Origin: Caproiciproducens faecalis
Lineage (GTDB): Bacteria > Bacillota > Clostridia > Oscillospirales > Acutalibacteraceae
Direction of reading: 5' to 3'
DNA length: 64,000 bases
NCBI RefSeq assembly: GCF_019448085.1
Contig: NZ_JAGFNZ010000001.1
Location: forward strand, 186,001 to 250,000
Shown: positions 8,571 to 16,189 of the stretch, in pieces
Numbering within the stretch: position 1 is the first letter of the stretch
Layout: each line of letters opens with the position of its first letter
Position numbers and translations under genes: made by a program
The notes under the pieces: generated by a model
Told to the model about the DNA's origin: nothing
The model's input: the letters and a program-made list of their open reading frames with translations, nothing else
The model's database searches: none

Positions 8571-9302
8571 TTGGAAGACTTTGATCGTAAAGCGGTTCGG
8601 GCTGCCAAGGACGCACAATCAATGGACGAGTTTCTTCTGGAAAGCGAGCCGTTTATATTAAAGTGTGCATATTCCGCAACTCATCAATATATAACAAAAA
8701 GTGATGATGAATGGTCGGTAGCTTATTTTGCATTCTCAGAATCAGTTAAGGAGTATTCTATTGACAAAGGAAGCTTTCCGCAGTTTGCGAAACTGGTGAT
8801 ACGCAGAAGGTTAATTGATTATTTTCGGTCGCAGTCAAAATATCATGTGGAAGCCTCTGTTAACCCATCTGTTTTAGACTCTGAACTGGATGAACAGGAA
8901 AACGCGGACGGCCTGAATATTGAGGTCAAAAAAGCCATATACCATTCGGTTCAAAGCGGCGCTGAAAATTCCTTGAAAATAGAAATCGAGTCGGTTAATC
9001 AGGTGTTTGCTTCCTATGACTTCTCATTTTTTGACTTGAGTGAGTGCTCGCCCAAAGCGCAAAAGACGAAAAAGGCCTGTGCAAAAGCGGTCGTATACAT
9101 AATTCGAAATCCCATTCTTCTGAATGAAATGAGAAAAAACAGAATGCTTCCGCTGAAATTGATTCAAAATAATACGGACATACCCCGAAAAATATTAGAA
9201 CGTCACCGAAAATATATTATAGCGGCGGCAGAGATAATGACCGGTGATTATCCCTTCCTCGCTGAGTATATGCGATTCATTCGAGAGGAGCTGCACAAAT
9301 GA
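8571..9302 (+). CDS. sigI: RNA polymerase sigma factor SigI
   Basis: This is an alternative sigma factor of about 243 aa. The N-terminal half carries the SigI region 2 core: DDEWSVAYFAFSESVKEYSIDKGSFPQFA then LVIRRRLIDYFR. The C-terminal part resembles the SigI-specific DNA-binding region, with DIPRKILERHRKYIIAAAEIM near its end. A TTG at 8571 is nine bases after GGAGGG and is preferred; the in-frame ATG at 8550 lies before that site. The stop overlaps the start of rsgI (ATGA), so sigma and anti-sigma are co-translated. SigI responds to heat or wall stress in Bacillus and to polysaccharides in cellulolytic Clostridia. Confidence 0.9.
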   Translation: MEDFDRKAVRAAKDAQSMDEFLLESEPFILKCAYSATHQYITKSDDEWSVAYFAFSESVKEYSIDKGSFPQFAKLVIRRRLIDYFRSQSKYHVEASVNPSVLDSELDEQENADGLNIEVKKAIYHSVQSGAENSLKIEIESVNQVFASYDFSFFDLSECSPKAQKTKKACAKAVVYIIRNPILLNEMRKNRMLPLKLIQNNTDIPRKILERHRKYIIAAAEIMTGDYPFLAEYMRFIREELHK

Positions 9303-10411
9303 AAGCATGTGTTGTTGAAATCAGGAAAAATTTCGCTGCTGTTCTGACGGATGATGGTTGCGTAATGAATGTTAAAAACAGGAATTATACGATTGGACAG
9401 GTGATTGATTTGAAAAAGAGCACCCTTCATTTTTCGGTGAAAACAGCGGCTGTGGCAGCATCCATTGCGGTTTTGCTTGTGCTGAGCGGTGTGACTGCGT
9501 GGGCTTATTACACACCATCTTGCTATGTCAGTCTTGACGTAAATCCGTCTATCGAGTATTCAGTGAACAGGTTTGACAGGGTTTTAAGTGTACAAGCCGT
9601 TAATAATGACGGAGCGGACATTATAAGCAATCTGGATCTGAATAATCAAACCATTGACGATGCGATTAAAAGTACGGTAGATCAGATTCAGTCGGAAGGC
9701 TATTTCAAAGATTCCGGTGGTATTATTATTTCCACCTCGAGCGACAACGCACAAACCTCCGAGGAATTAGCGGAGGATTTGCAGAATGTTGCAATTGAGG
9801 CAACAAAAGATTCCGGTGCTCCCGTAGAAGTGGAAGCAATCAGCGTGGGCCGTGAACGGGTGTTGGAGGCGCAAAAGCTCGGTACAACTCCAGGAAAGCT
9901 TAATTTAGTACAAAAGCTGCAGAAAAGTGCCGGAAACGAAGATATCAGTGTGGAAGAATGGCTGAAAAAACCGGTAAAGGATATTATGAAAGCCATAAAA
10001 ACCGCAAGGCAGGAATCAAAATCAACAGATGGTTCCAGTGAAGATCCGGTGGATTCGAGCAGTTCGTCAAGTGCTGAAGGGGTAGTCAGCTTTGAAGCAG
10101 AAGCGGAATCACAGGCTCAGAGCAGCTCTGCTGAAAGCAAAATTTCATCAAAAAAACCAGCGGGAAATCCGGCGGCCGAAAGTAGGCCAAGCAGTAAAGC
10201 GCCCCATGGTTCCAGTGCTTTGCCGAATGCTAAGAATGAATCCAAAGTCTCTGAGAATAAAAATAGCAGTTCAGACACGTCTGTAAAGAAAAACAGCGAT
10301 GTAGATACAGATAAAAGCGGCCAGTCGGGCGGGAGCGGCAATTCCAACGCCAATACCAATGCATCCGAAAAAGGAAACAGTAAGAGTAAAAATGGAAACA
10401 GCAAAAAATAA
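9299..10411 (+). CDS. rsgI: Anti-sigma-I factor RsgI with Ser/Lys-rich extracellular tail
   Basis: This is a single-pass membrane anti-sigma factor of 370 aa. Residues 1-40 are the cytoplasmic RsgI_N domain that holds SigI. A transmembrane helix spans about 48-70. Residues 71-235 form the conserved extracytoplasmic domain, including DVNPSIEY, whose Asn82-Pro83 matches the autoproteolysis site reported for RsgI proteins. The last 130 residues are Ser/Asn/Lys-rich low complexity, with no carbohydrate-binding module. This resembles Bacillus-like RsgI more than cellulosome-linked versions, so envelope stress is the likelier signal (inference). Co-translated with sigI. Confidence 0.9.
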   Translation: MKACVVEIRKNFAAVLTDDGCVMNVKNRNYTIGQVIDLKKSTLHFSVKTAAVAASIAVLLVLSGVTAWAYYTPSCYVSLDVNPSIEYSVNRFDRVLSVQAVNNDGADIISNLDLNNQTIDDAIKSTVDQIQSEGYFKDSGGIIISTSSDNAQTSEELAEDLQNVAIEATKDSGAPVEVEAISVGRERVLEAQKLGTTPGKLNLVQKLQKSAGNEDISVEEWLKKPVKDIMKAIKTARQESKSTDGSSEDPVDSSSSSSAEGVVSFEAEAESQAQSSSAESKISSKKPAGNPAAESRPSSKAPHGSSALPNAKNESKVSENKNSSSDTSVKKNSDVDTDKSGQSGGSGNSNANTNASEKGNSKSKNGNSKK

Positions 10412-10542
10412 GATATCTACATAGTCACTCTGTATCATCCCTTTCTGTACTGTGCTAATCTGGCTTCTGTGCAGTAAGGGATGAATATTATATGAGGGTA
10501 AATCCTCATATTACTGCTTGCCGCAATTTTTAAAATTTCTAT

Positions 10543-10571
10543 TTGACATTCTGCATAAAATAATCTATAAT
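10543..10571 (+). promoter_or_regulatory. Consensus SigA promoter of the zinc-ribbon gene
   Basis: A perfect TTGACA and a perfect TATAAT are separated by 17 bases, ending 55 bases before the ATG. This predicts strong constitutive transcription of a very short gene. Confidence 0.8.
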
Positions 10572-10626
10572 TATCATAATGCTTACCTTGTAGGCATATA
10601 TTTAGAAATTGAGGTAATTTACTCAC

Positions 10627-10908
10627 ATGTACGAAGACAAAACATTGATTTGCAAAGACTGCGGGGCCGAATTCGAATTTACTGCAAGTGAACAGGAATT
10701 TTATGCATCCAAAGGTTTTACAAATGAGCCGCAAAGATGCAAAGCTTGCCGTGATGCGCGCAAAAACGCAAAAGGAAATTCAAATGGCGGTAACCGTGAG
10801 ATGTTCGAAGCTACCTGCGCATCTTGTGGAAAAACTTGCAGAGTCCCTTTTAAACCTCGTGAAGATCGTCCTGTGTATTGCAGCGATTGCTTTGCAAACA
10901 GAAGATAA
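10627..10908 (+). CDS. Small zinc-ribbon protein (zf_Tbcl-like)
   Basis: This small cytoplasmic protein has 93 aa and four CxxC pairs. The first zinc ribbon is CKDC (residues 10-13) with CKAC, and the second is CASC with CSDC at the C-terminus. The FTASEQEFYASKGFTNEPQRCKACR segment is the signature of the probable zinc-ribbon family often found in Firmicutes. It stands alone between a perfect-consensus promoter and a strong terminator, so it is probably abundant. Its biological role is not known; nucleic-acid or protein binding is a guess from the fold. Confidence 0.85.
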   Translation: MYEDKTLICKDCGAEFEFTASEQEFYASKGFTNEPQRCKACRDARKNAKGNSNGGNREMFEATCASCGKTCRVPFKPREDRPVYCSDCFANRR

Positions 10909-10923
10909 TATAAATAAGGTTTT

Positions 10924-10955
10924 AAGTGTGCCTCTTTGGAGGCACACTTTTTTTG
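10924..10955 (+). terminator. Intrinsic terminator of the zinc-ribbon gene
   Basis: AAGTGTGCCTC pairs with GAGGCACACTT around a four-base loop and is followed by a run of T. Confidence 0.88.
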
Positions 10956-10989
10956 CAGTCAGGCGAGAAAACGTTCCTGATTTCTATAA

Positions 10990-11020
10990 ATAAAAGAGCA
11001 CTCACAGAGTGCTCTTTTAT
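10990..11020. terminator. Second hairpin, serving the convergent SPFH gene
   Basis: A 13-bp palindrome, ATAAAAGAGCACT with AGTGCTCTTTTAT around CACAG, lies 30 bases beyond the SPFH stop codon. A/T-rich flanks on both sides suggest it can terminate either strand. Confidence 0.75.
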
Positions 11021-11049
11021 TTTGCGGATTTTGATTTTGTTTAAAGAGT

Positions 11050-12009
11050 TTATTTGTCCTGATTCTGCGGTGTACTGGCAATCACGGAGCCGCCCTGCAC
11101 AGTAACCCAGCCGAACTTCTGTCTTGCTTCCATTTCCATTCTTTTCAATAGCTCGGGGGTGATTGACTGGGAGATGATTTTGTTGGAATCGGCCTCAGCC
11201 TGCGCCTGAATCAGCTTTGTCTCCGCTTCAATTTTGGCCTTATCCTTGTTGGCCTGAGCTTCCACCACGCGCTTTTGGGCTTCCACCTCAGCCTTCAGTT
11301 TTTCCTGCTCGGCCGTCTCTACGGCCTTTTTGGCGACCGCTTCATCCTGAATCGCTTTTTCTATGACATTTCCGGCATCCGTGTCATCAAAGTTAATGGA
11401 AACAAACGTAATCCCGTTTTCCGCCAGCCGTGCTTTCAGGTCTGTTTCGACTTCCTTGTATAAATTATTGCGCTTTTCGCCCAGAACTTCCATAATGTTG
11501 TAGTTTGTTGAAACAGATTCAATACTTCTTTGAACAAGCGGCGCAATCAGATTCGTTGATACATTTTCAAGGTTCCTGTATTGCTTGAATACTTCAAAGG
11601 CCTTTGAGCGGTCGACCTTGTATTTCACATCTATAATCATCGTAATATACTGTGCATCTTTTGTTTGACCGGAGATATTCTCAAGCTTTTTTGTCTGGAC
11701 CTCCGTGTTGATCTGGTAGACTTTATCGAAAACTCCCTTAAAATGAACCCCTTCAGACAATGTGTTTTCACTTACCCCGTTGAACGGGCTGTAGGAAACT
11801 CCCACACTGTTGGCAGGAATAATCGCCACGCTCGCGGCGGCAACGCTGAGCAATAATGGAATTACCGCAAGAATTACATGGGGCAGCCCGATTTTTGCTC
11901 TGGTTTTTATGTAGAACAGTACCAAAGCCGCTAAACTTAACACGATTCCGATTAAAATAATGATCATTTCTCTTTTTCCCCTTATCAACGAAATAATTTC
12001 TTTTTTCAT
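11050..12009 (-). CDS. SPFH/band 7 membrane protein (prohibitin-like)
   Basis: This is a 319-aa membrane-anchored protein. Two hydrophobic segments occupy residues 15-35 and 43-65. An SPFH/PHB domain follows (about 66-215, including GVHFKGVFDKVYQINTEVQ and KAFEVFKQYRN). Then comes a long charged Ala/Glu/Lys-rich coiled coil (225-285) and a short tail. Such proteins assemble into large ring or cage oligomers at the membrane and organise lipid domains or protect proteases. An internal ATG at 11967 with AAGGGG upstream could be the true start, which would remove 14 residues. It is a single gene flanked by terminators, with no NfeD partner beside it. Confidence 0.85.
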   Translation of the reverse strand: MKKEIISLIRGKREMIIILIGIVLSLAALVLFYIKTRAKIGLPHVILAVIPLLLSVAAASVAIIPANSVGVSYSPFNGVSENTLSEGVHFKGVFDKVYQINTEVQTKKLENISGQTKDAQYITMIIDVKYKVDRSKAFEVFKQYRNLENVSTNLIAPLVQRSIESVSTNYNIMEVLGEKRNNLYKEVETDLKARLAENGITFVSINFDDTDAGNVIEKAIQDEAVAKKAVETAEQEKLKAEVEAQKRVVEAQANKDKAKIEAETKLIQAQAEADSNKIISQSITPELLKRMEMEARQKFGWVTVQGGSVIASTPQNQDK

Positions 12010-12089
12010 TTTACCTTAATCCGGTCCGGGGAGTCCATGTCCAAAATTTGGATAATCTTTAACTTCCCAGGGGTTGGAAAGAATTACCT

Positions 12090-12118
12090 TTGTGAATATA
12101 TTATGAATTCAGTATAAT
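12090..12118 (+). promoter_or_regulatory. SigA-type promoter of the unknown membrane protein gene
   Basis: TTGTGA and a perfect TATAAT are separated by 17 bases, about 25-30 bases before the start codon. Confidence 0.6.
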
Positions 12119-12142
12119 TTAAGAAAAATGGAGAAAGAGTGA

Positions 12143-12883
12143 TTGCAGATGCACCAATGGTTCCTTTCCGTAAATGGTTCAGAACATGAAATTGTGTTTG
12201 AAGGATTTAAGATTTCCGGTAAGACAAAGCTCCGTATCGACGGGATTCCAATGCTGTATTCCCCCTTTATTGTAAAAAAAGTGGGATTTTTTTGCCCTTG
12301 TGAAGTGGACGGAAGCCAGATCATCATCAGGTTTGATTTGAAAAATCATCCGGTTGGGCTTATACAGGATGGTTTTTATCTGGATACGGGTGCGCCGATG
12401 GAAGAAGATGTGCTGTCCGCTTTTCGTGCTGTCGCGGAAGCCCAGAATCCACTGGTTGCCAATGACAAGGCGGGAATGGGCGCATTTCTGACATTCGTCG
12501 GGCTTACCTATGTCAACCTGGTTCTGATTTTTGTAAACGCCCCTTTTTCATTCCCTTACAGTGCTACCGTGCCGCAGCTTATTCTGGGGGTCGCGTTATC
12601 TCTGACCGCTGAAACTCCGTCAACGGTTATTTTTGCTGCCGGTATTTTAATTTCGCTGTTTTTCACTTCGGTGTACCTGATTTTATATCTGCTTGCGAAG
12701 AAGAGATTTTGGCCCGTTGTAGCCACTTTTGTCCTGGTGCTGCTGGACACATTTGTCGTTATTTATCTGTCTCTTGACGATTTTTCTTTCTACATAATCG
12801 ACATTTTGTTTCATGCGTGGCTGATATGGTCGCTGGTAAAGCTGATATCCGCGAGAAAAAAGCAGGTACGGCAGATTGGTTGA
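12143..12883 (+). CDS. Membrane protein of unknown function
   Basis: This protein has 246 aa. Residues 1-100 are a soluble, beta-rich domain (HQWFLSVNGSEHEIVFEGFK, then KVGFFCPCEVDG) that does not match a family I know. Residues 115-240 contain four probable transmembrane helices and a short basic C-terminus. The start may be the TTG at 12143, nine bases from GGAG, or the ATG at 12149, which lies closer to AGAG; the difference is two residues. The gene has its own promoter and a 17-bp terminator hairpin, so it is monocistronic. It has no informative neighbours, and its function is unknown. Confidence 0.75.
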   Translation: MQMHQWFLSVNGSEHEIVFEGFKISGKTKLRIDGIPMLYSPFIVKKVGFFCPCEVDGSQIIIRFDLKNHPVGLIQDGFYLDTGAPMEEDVLSAFRAVAEAQNPLVANDKAGMGAFLTFVGLTYVNLVLIFVNAPFSFPYSATVPQLILGVALSLTAETPSTVIFAAGILISLFFTSVYLILYLLAKKRFWPVVATFVLVLLDTFVVIYLSLDDFSFYIIDILFHAWLIWSLVKLISARKKQVRQIG

Positions 12884-12890
12884 ACCAAAT

Positions 12891-12928
12891 AGGAAAGGCG
12901 CATTGAAACAATTCAATGCGCCTTTCCT
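12891..12928 (+). terminator. 17-bp hairpin after the unknown membrane protein gene
   Basis: AGGAAAGGCGCATTGAA pairs perfectly with TTCAATGCGCCTTTCCT around the loop ACAA, eight bases beyond the stop codon. Confidence 0.8.
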
Positions 12929-12984
12929 TCGTGCGCTCGCAGTCCACAAAGACCATAGAGGATAAATTGAAATTTAACATAACC

Positions 12985-13188
12985 TTGACAGCGCGTTCAT
13001 GGTATTTTAACAGAAGACCGGTACAATAAAGACATCAAACAAAAACACTGTCACACTGATGGGCATGGACGGAATACCGAACCATAAAAAGGTGGCAGAC
13101 AAACAATAAGTGCCTTCTGAAAGGCTTTATATATAACTTTTTCATACTCTCCTCTCAACAACCGCTCCGTAAGGAGCGGATTTTTTTT
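12985..13188 (+). ncRNA. Candidate small RNA ending in an intrinsic terminator
   Basis: A perfect -35 (TTGACA, 12985-12990) with a poor -10 (TAACAG, 17 bases on) is followed after about 170 bases by a textbook terminator. Between them no ORF has a ribosome binding site. The middle can fold: CTGTCAC (13048-13054) pairs with GTGGCAG (13092-13098), enclosing ATGG/CCAT and CGG/CCG pairs. This suggests a short structured transcript of no family I recognise. The regulator gene on the other strand ends just beyond. Confidence 0.35.
13162..13188 (+). terminator. Intrinsic terminator without an upstream protein gene
   Basis: CCGCTCC pairs with GGAGCGG around GTAA and is followed by A and then eight T. 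The direction is plus, opposite to the PrpR-like gene, whose stop lies 14 bases away. Confidence 0.8.
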
Positions 13189-13201
13189 GTCCAATTCCGT
13201 T

Positions 13202-14965
13202 TTATTTTAGGATACGCCAGAGTGTTGTACGGCTGATTCCAAGCTGTTTGGCAGCCTTGGTTTGATTCATACCATTTGCAAGCATAGCCTTCTGTACTGC
13301 TTCAAATGTGAGTTCCTGCAATGTATGCATTTTCTCTGAATCCCGCTCGTATTTTGCTTTTTTATTTCCAATAGTTTCGTCGTGCAATATTGAAATAGTA
13401 TCCTTTGTAGTAACATATAGTCCCTGTGTTAAAACAAAAAGCTGTTTCAATACTCTTTTAAACTGTTTGACATTATCGTACCAGTCAAATCCCTGCAGGT
13501 ACGACATAGCCTCCGGTTCGAATCCTACTATATTTTGTCCTAATTCCTTGTTCATTTCATTAAGGTAAAGGGTTGCCAAATTCGGAATATCTTTGATCCT
13601 TTCCCTCAAAGGGACAAGATACAGCGGAAAAGATCCCAGCCGGCTCACCAGCATTTCGCACAGGCGGTTATCCAAAGATTCGGCAATTTTGCAGGTAATT
13701 GAGAAAATAACCTTATTGTTGCGTAAACAGGCTGACTGCTGTAGAAAATCAACAAGCTCGTCAATGTATTTTTTGTTTGTAAGGTTCAGCTCTTTAAAAT
13801 AAAGCGTAACATGTGTTGAATATAGCGGAGAGGTGGTATTGCGAAACATATAATTGATTCCGTATTTATCAAGCTGTTTACAGTCCACTACATACAGTAA
13901 ATTGTTTCTGTATTCGGAATTATCATAGATGTAATCCGCTAACCTGCTTTTTCCGGTTCCCGATTCCCCGATGATGACAACGGGATCATTGGCATTACTG
14001 TAGGCTTTCACCTTTTGCCTGAACGGCAAATTGCACAAGTCATCATAAAAGATGTTGAAAAAATCTTTGCTGAGGTTACTTGTGTTTTTAATCATAATTC
14101 CCGGAATATGTGTTTTTGTGTTTTCCAGAGAATGTTTGATTTCAAAAAAAAGAAAAGGCTGACCGTCAATTTCTGAAAGAATCCCTTTGAACAGGTACGG
14201 CTGCTTGTCGACCATCTTCAGCTTTGAGATTTCTTTTTCCTGAAGAAGTGTGGGAATCATGTTTTGTGCCATCTGAACCAGGCAGCTGTTTGCAGCGCAG
14301 TTAAACGTTTCAACCGGTTTTCCGTCTTTACTGAATACGACATGGATTGTTTCGGTTATATGGACGTAGTGCTCTAAGAGGGTCAGCTTGTTTTCCGCTT
14401 TGTTCAGTGACTCCAGCATGGATTGCACAGTGCCAAGGCATTGCGTTAAGGTTTGATAGCTTGTGGTCAGCATAATGTTTGTAATCCCGCATTCATTGCA
14501 GATTCTGCTTTCTTCCGGCGTGGTAATGATAAGGGAATATCCTTCGCTGTGGAGCTTTTCAGCGGTTTTGCAGACATCGTCTTCCTTCCCCAAAGAAGAA
14601 GTCCCTACGTTCAGTCCCGCCAGATTTAAAATATTTTCCGCCCGTTTTGACAAATCGGATGGGAGCATCAGAATGCTTTTTCCCATGTATCCGTGCGCCA
14701 ATTTTGCCGCTGCCAAAATATCGTAGTCCGAGACGGGCATTTCCACAACCGGCTTGTTACAGGTTCTTTTTAGATCGTTGTAAGCGTCTCCCTGGGCTAC
14801 GATCAGACGGTATTCCTCTAGGGATTTTGACAGAAACGCCGCACCGCTGACCGGGTTCTCGTAGTCCGGCCAAAGGTCAGCTTCAAATCCGGAGAAACAG
14901 GATAAAGCGGACTGCAAAACTTGCGTAATTCCCTTATAGGGCAGGATGAACAGTATTTTCTGCAA
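13202..14965 (-). CDS. PrpR-N/AAA+/Fis-type transcriptional regulator
   Basis: This regulator has about 587 aa. The N-terminal 180 residues are a PrpR_N sensory domain, with ILFILPYKG and TTPEESRICNECGI as landmarks. A PAS-like linker follows. The AAA+ module has a clear Walker A motif, GESGTGKS. The C-terminus is a Fis helix-turn-helix (NQTKAAKQLGISRTTLWRIL). The GAFTGA loop needed for sigma-54 contact is not visible where expected, so it may act at SigA promoters, like TyrR. A TTG at 14965, nine bases after GGAGG, is preferred over the TTG at 14989. It is divergent from the tetronate cluster and is its likely regulator. Confidence 0.82.
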   Translation of the reverse strand: MQKILFILPYKGITQVLQSALSCFSGFEADLWPDYENPVSGAAFLSKSLEEYRLIVAQGDAYNDLKRTCNKPVVEMPVSDYDILAAAKLAHGYMGKSILMLPSDLSKRAENILNLAGLNVGTSSLGKEDDVCKTAEKLHSEGYSLIITTPEESRICNECGITNIMLTTSYQTLTQCLGTVQSMLESLNKAENKLTLLEHYVHITETIHVVFSKDGKPVETFNCAANSCLVQMAQNMIPTLLQEKEISKLKMVDKQPYLFKGILSEIDGQPFLFFEIKHSLENTKTHIPGIMIKNTSNLSKDFFNIFYDDLCNLPFRQKVKAYSNANDPVVIIGESGTGKSRLADYIYDNSEYRNNLLYVVDCKQLDKYGINYMFRNTTSPLYSTHVTLYFKELNLTNKKYIDELVDFLQQSACLRNNKVIFSITCKIAESLDNRLCEMLVSRLGSFPLYLVPLRERIKDIPNLATLYLNEMNKELGQNIVGFEPEAMSYLQGFDWYDNVKQFKRVLKQLFVLTQGLYVTTKDTISILHDETIGNKKAKYERDSEKMHTLQELTFEAVQKAMLANGMNQTKAAKQLGISRTTLWRILK

Positions 14966-14982
14966 ATTGCTGCGCCTCCAAG

Positions 14983-14999
14983 TGTTCAATATTGAAACA
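14983..14999. promoter_or_regulatory. Palindromic operator candidate, copy 1
   Basis: TGTTCAATATTGAAACA is a near-perfect inverted repeat in the divergent region between the PrpR-like gene and pdxA2. It lies just upstream of the regulator's start codon, which suits autoregulation. Confidence 0.5.
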
Positions 15000-15042
15000 T
15001 ATTTTTAGAGTTTTAAAGAATGTTTTAGTAATTTTATATAAC

Positions 15043-15057
15043 GTTTCATATTGTAAC
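15043..15057. promoter_or_regulatory. Palindromic operator candidate, copy 2
   Basis: GTTTCATATTGTAAC is related to the copy at 14983-14999 (shared GTT, CA, ATTG and AAC elements) and lies 80 bases before pdxA2. Two similar sites in one divergent region suggest cooperative binding by the PrpR-like protein. Confidence 0.45.
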
Positions 15058-15138
15058 AGATAACTGTCTGGTTGTCACTACCCAAATGAAAAGAAAGACT
15101 TTAAAATGCAGATATACTAAAACATTGAAGGAGAATCT

Positions 15139-16161
15139 ATGGTGTATACAGATAAGCGTCCAATCATTTCAATAACAATGGGAGACCCCGCCGGGATCGG
15201 CCCTGAAATTTGTGTTGGCTGTTTTGGCAATGCGGAAGTTTTTGAAAATGTCCGGCCTGTCCTGATTGGCGACGAGGAATTGCTAAAGCGTGCAATGCGT
15301 TTAAAGAAATGTAATGATAAGATCAATTTTGTCAAAGACCCTAAAGAAGGAAAATATGAGCTTGGAACAATTGATTTCCTGCCGGTTTCCTGTGAAGCGG
15401 GAAGAAACTTCACTTATGGGGAACCAAGCACGGACGCTGCGATTTGGGCCTACCATTTTTTTGAAAAAAGTATCGAATTAGGTAAAAACGGGCAGGTAGA
15501 CGCAATATGTACCGCTCCAATCAATAAAGAGATGATGAAAAAAGCCGGTTTTGCCCAAACCAACCACACCTCCATTCTCAAGCATTTTTTCCCTGAGATT
15601 GTTTCCACCTCGATGTTCCATTGCCGTGAATTAAAGGTTTTTCATTATACAAGGCATATGTCGCTGCGCAATGCACTGGACGCCATCAATGTGCCCGGAC
15701 TGGTAAAATCCCTGCATAGTGTTCAAAATGTCATGCAAAGCATCGGTTATGAAAATCCCCGCATCGCTCTTGCGGCGGTTAACCCCCATGCTTCGGACAA
15801 CGGTTTATTCGGCAGCGAAGAAAAAGATTATTTGAAGCCCGCAGTAGAACAGTGCCGAAAAGAAGGAATCAATGTAGTAGGGCCGATTCCCGCCGACGCG
15901 GTGTTTTATCAGCAGAAAAAGGGCCTTTATGACTGTGTTCTTTCCCTGTACCACGATCAGGCGCTGATCGCCTGCAAGACGTATGACTTTGAAAAGACGG
16001 TCTCCTTAACATTTGGTTATCCGTTCGTACGCAGTACCGTAGACCACGGAACAGCTTATGATATTGCAGGAAAAAATATTGTGAACAGCGATAATATGGA
16101 TTCGGCTGTCTTAACGGCGGCATATTACTGCAAAAAGCGAAATGAGTTAAATCAAAAATAA
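15139..16161 (+). CDS. pdxA2: PdxA2-type D-threonate/erythronate 4-phosphate dehydrogenase
   Basis: This NAD-dependent dehydrogenase has 340 aa and belongs to the PdxA family. The N-terminal ISITMGDPAGIGPEI motif is diagnostic. Metal-binding histidines occur in QTNHTSIL, VNPHASDNG and SLYHDQAL, and VDHGTAYDIAG forms the C-terminal signature. PdxA makes a vitamin B6 precursor, but PdxA2 proteins sit beside DUF1537 kinases and oxidise 4-phospho-tetronates, with decarboxylation to dihydroxyacetone phosphate. The next gene is such a kinase, which makes the catabolic role much more likely here. GAAGGAG precedes the ATG. First gene of the tetronate cluster. Confidence 0.88.
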   Translation: MVYTDKRPIISITMGDPAGIGPEICVGCFGNAEVFENVRPVLIGDEELLKRAMRLKKCNDKINFVKDPKEGKYELGTIDFLPVSCEAGRNFTYGEPSTDAAIWAYHFFEKSIELGKNGQVDAICTAPINKEMMKKAGFAQTNHTSILKHFFPEIVSTSMFHCRELKVFHYTRHMSLRNALDAINVPGLVKSLHSVQNVMQSIGYENPRIALAAVNPHASDNGLFGSEEKDYLKPAVEQCRKEGINVVGPIPADAVFYQQKKGLYDCVLSLYHDQALIACKTYDFEKTVSLTFGYPFVRSTVDHGTAYDIAGKNIVNSDNMDSAVLTAAYYCKKRNELNQK

Positions 16162-16189
16162 CAGAAACATGGAATTAGGAGAAAATCTG

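Noticed and set aside
13059-13109. A 16-codon ORF in the candidate small RNA
   Set aside because: No Shine-Dalgarno sequence precedes it, and its bases fall in the predicted stems.
13202-14965. Classic sigma-54 enhancer-binding protein
   Set aside because: The PrpR_N, AAA+ and Fis parts fit, but the GAFTGA loop is not visible and no -24/-12 promoter is seen in the divergent region.
15139-16161. Vitamin B6 biosynthetic PdxA
   Set aside because: The adjacent DUF1537 kinase, sugar-acid permease and OtnC-like gene make the catabolic PdxA2 role more likely, and no pdxJ lies nearby.
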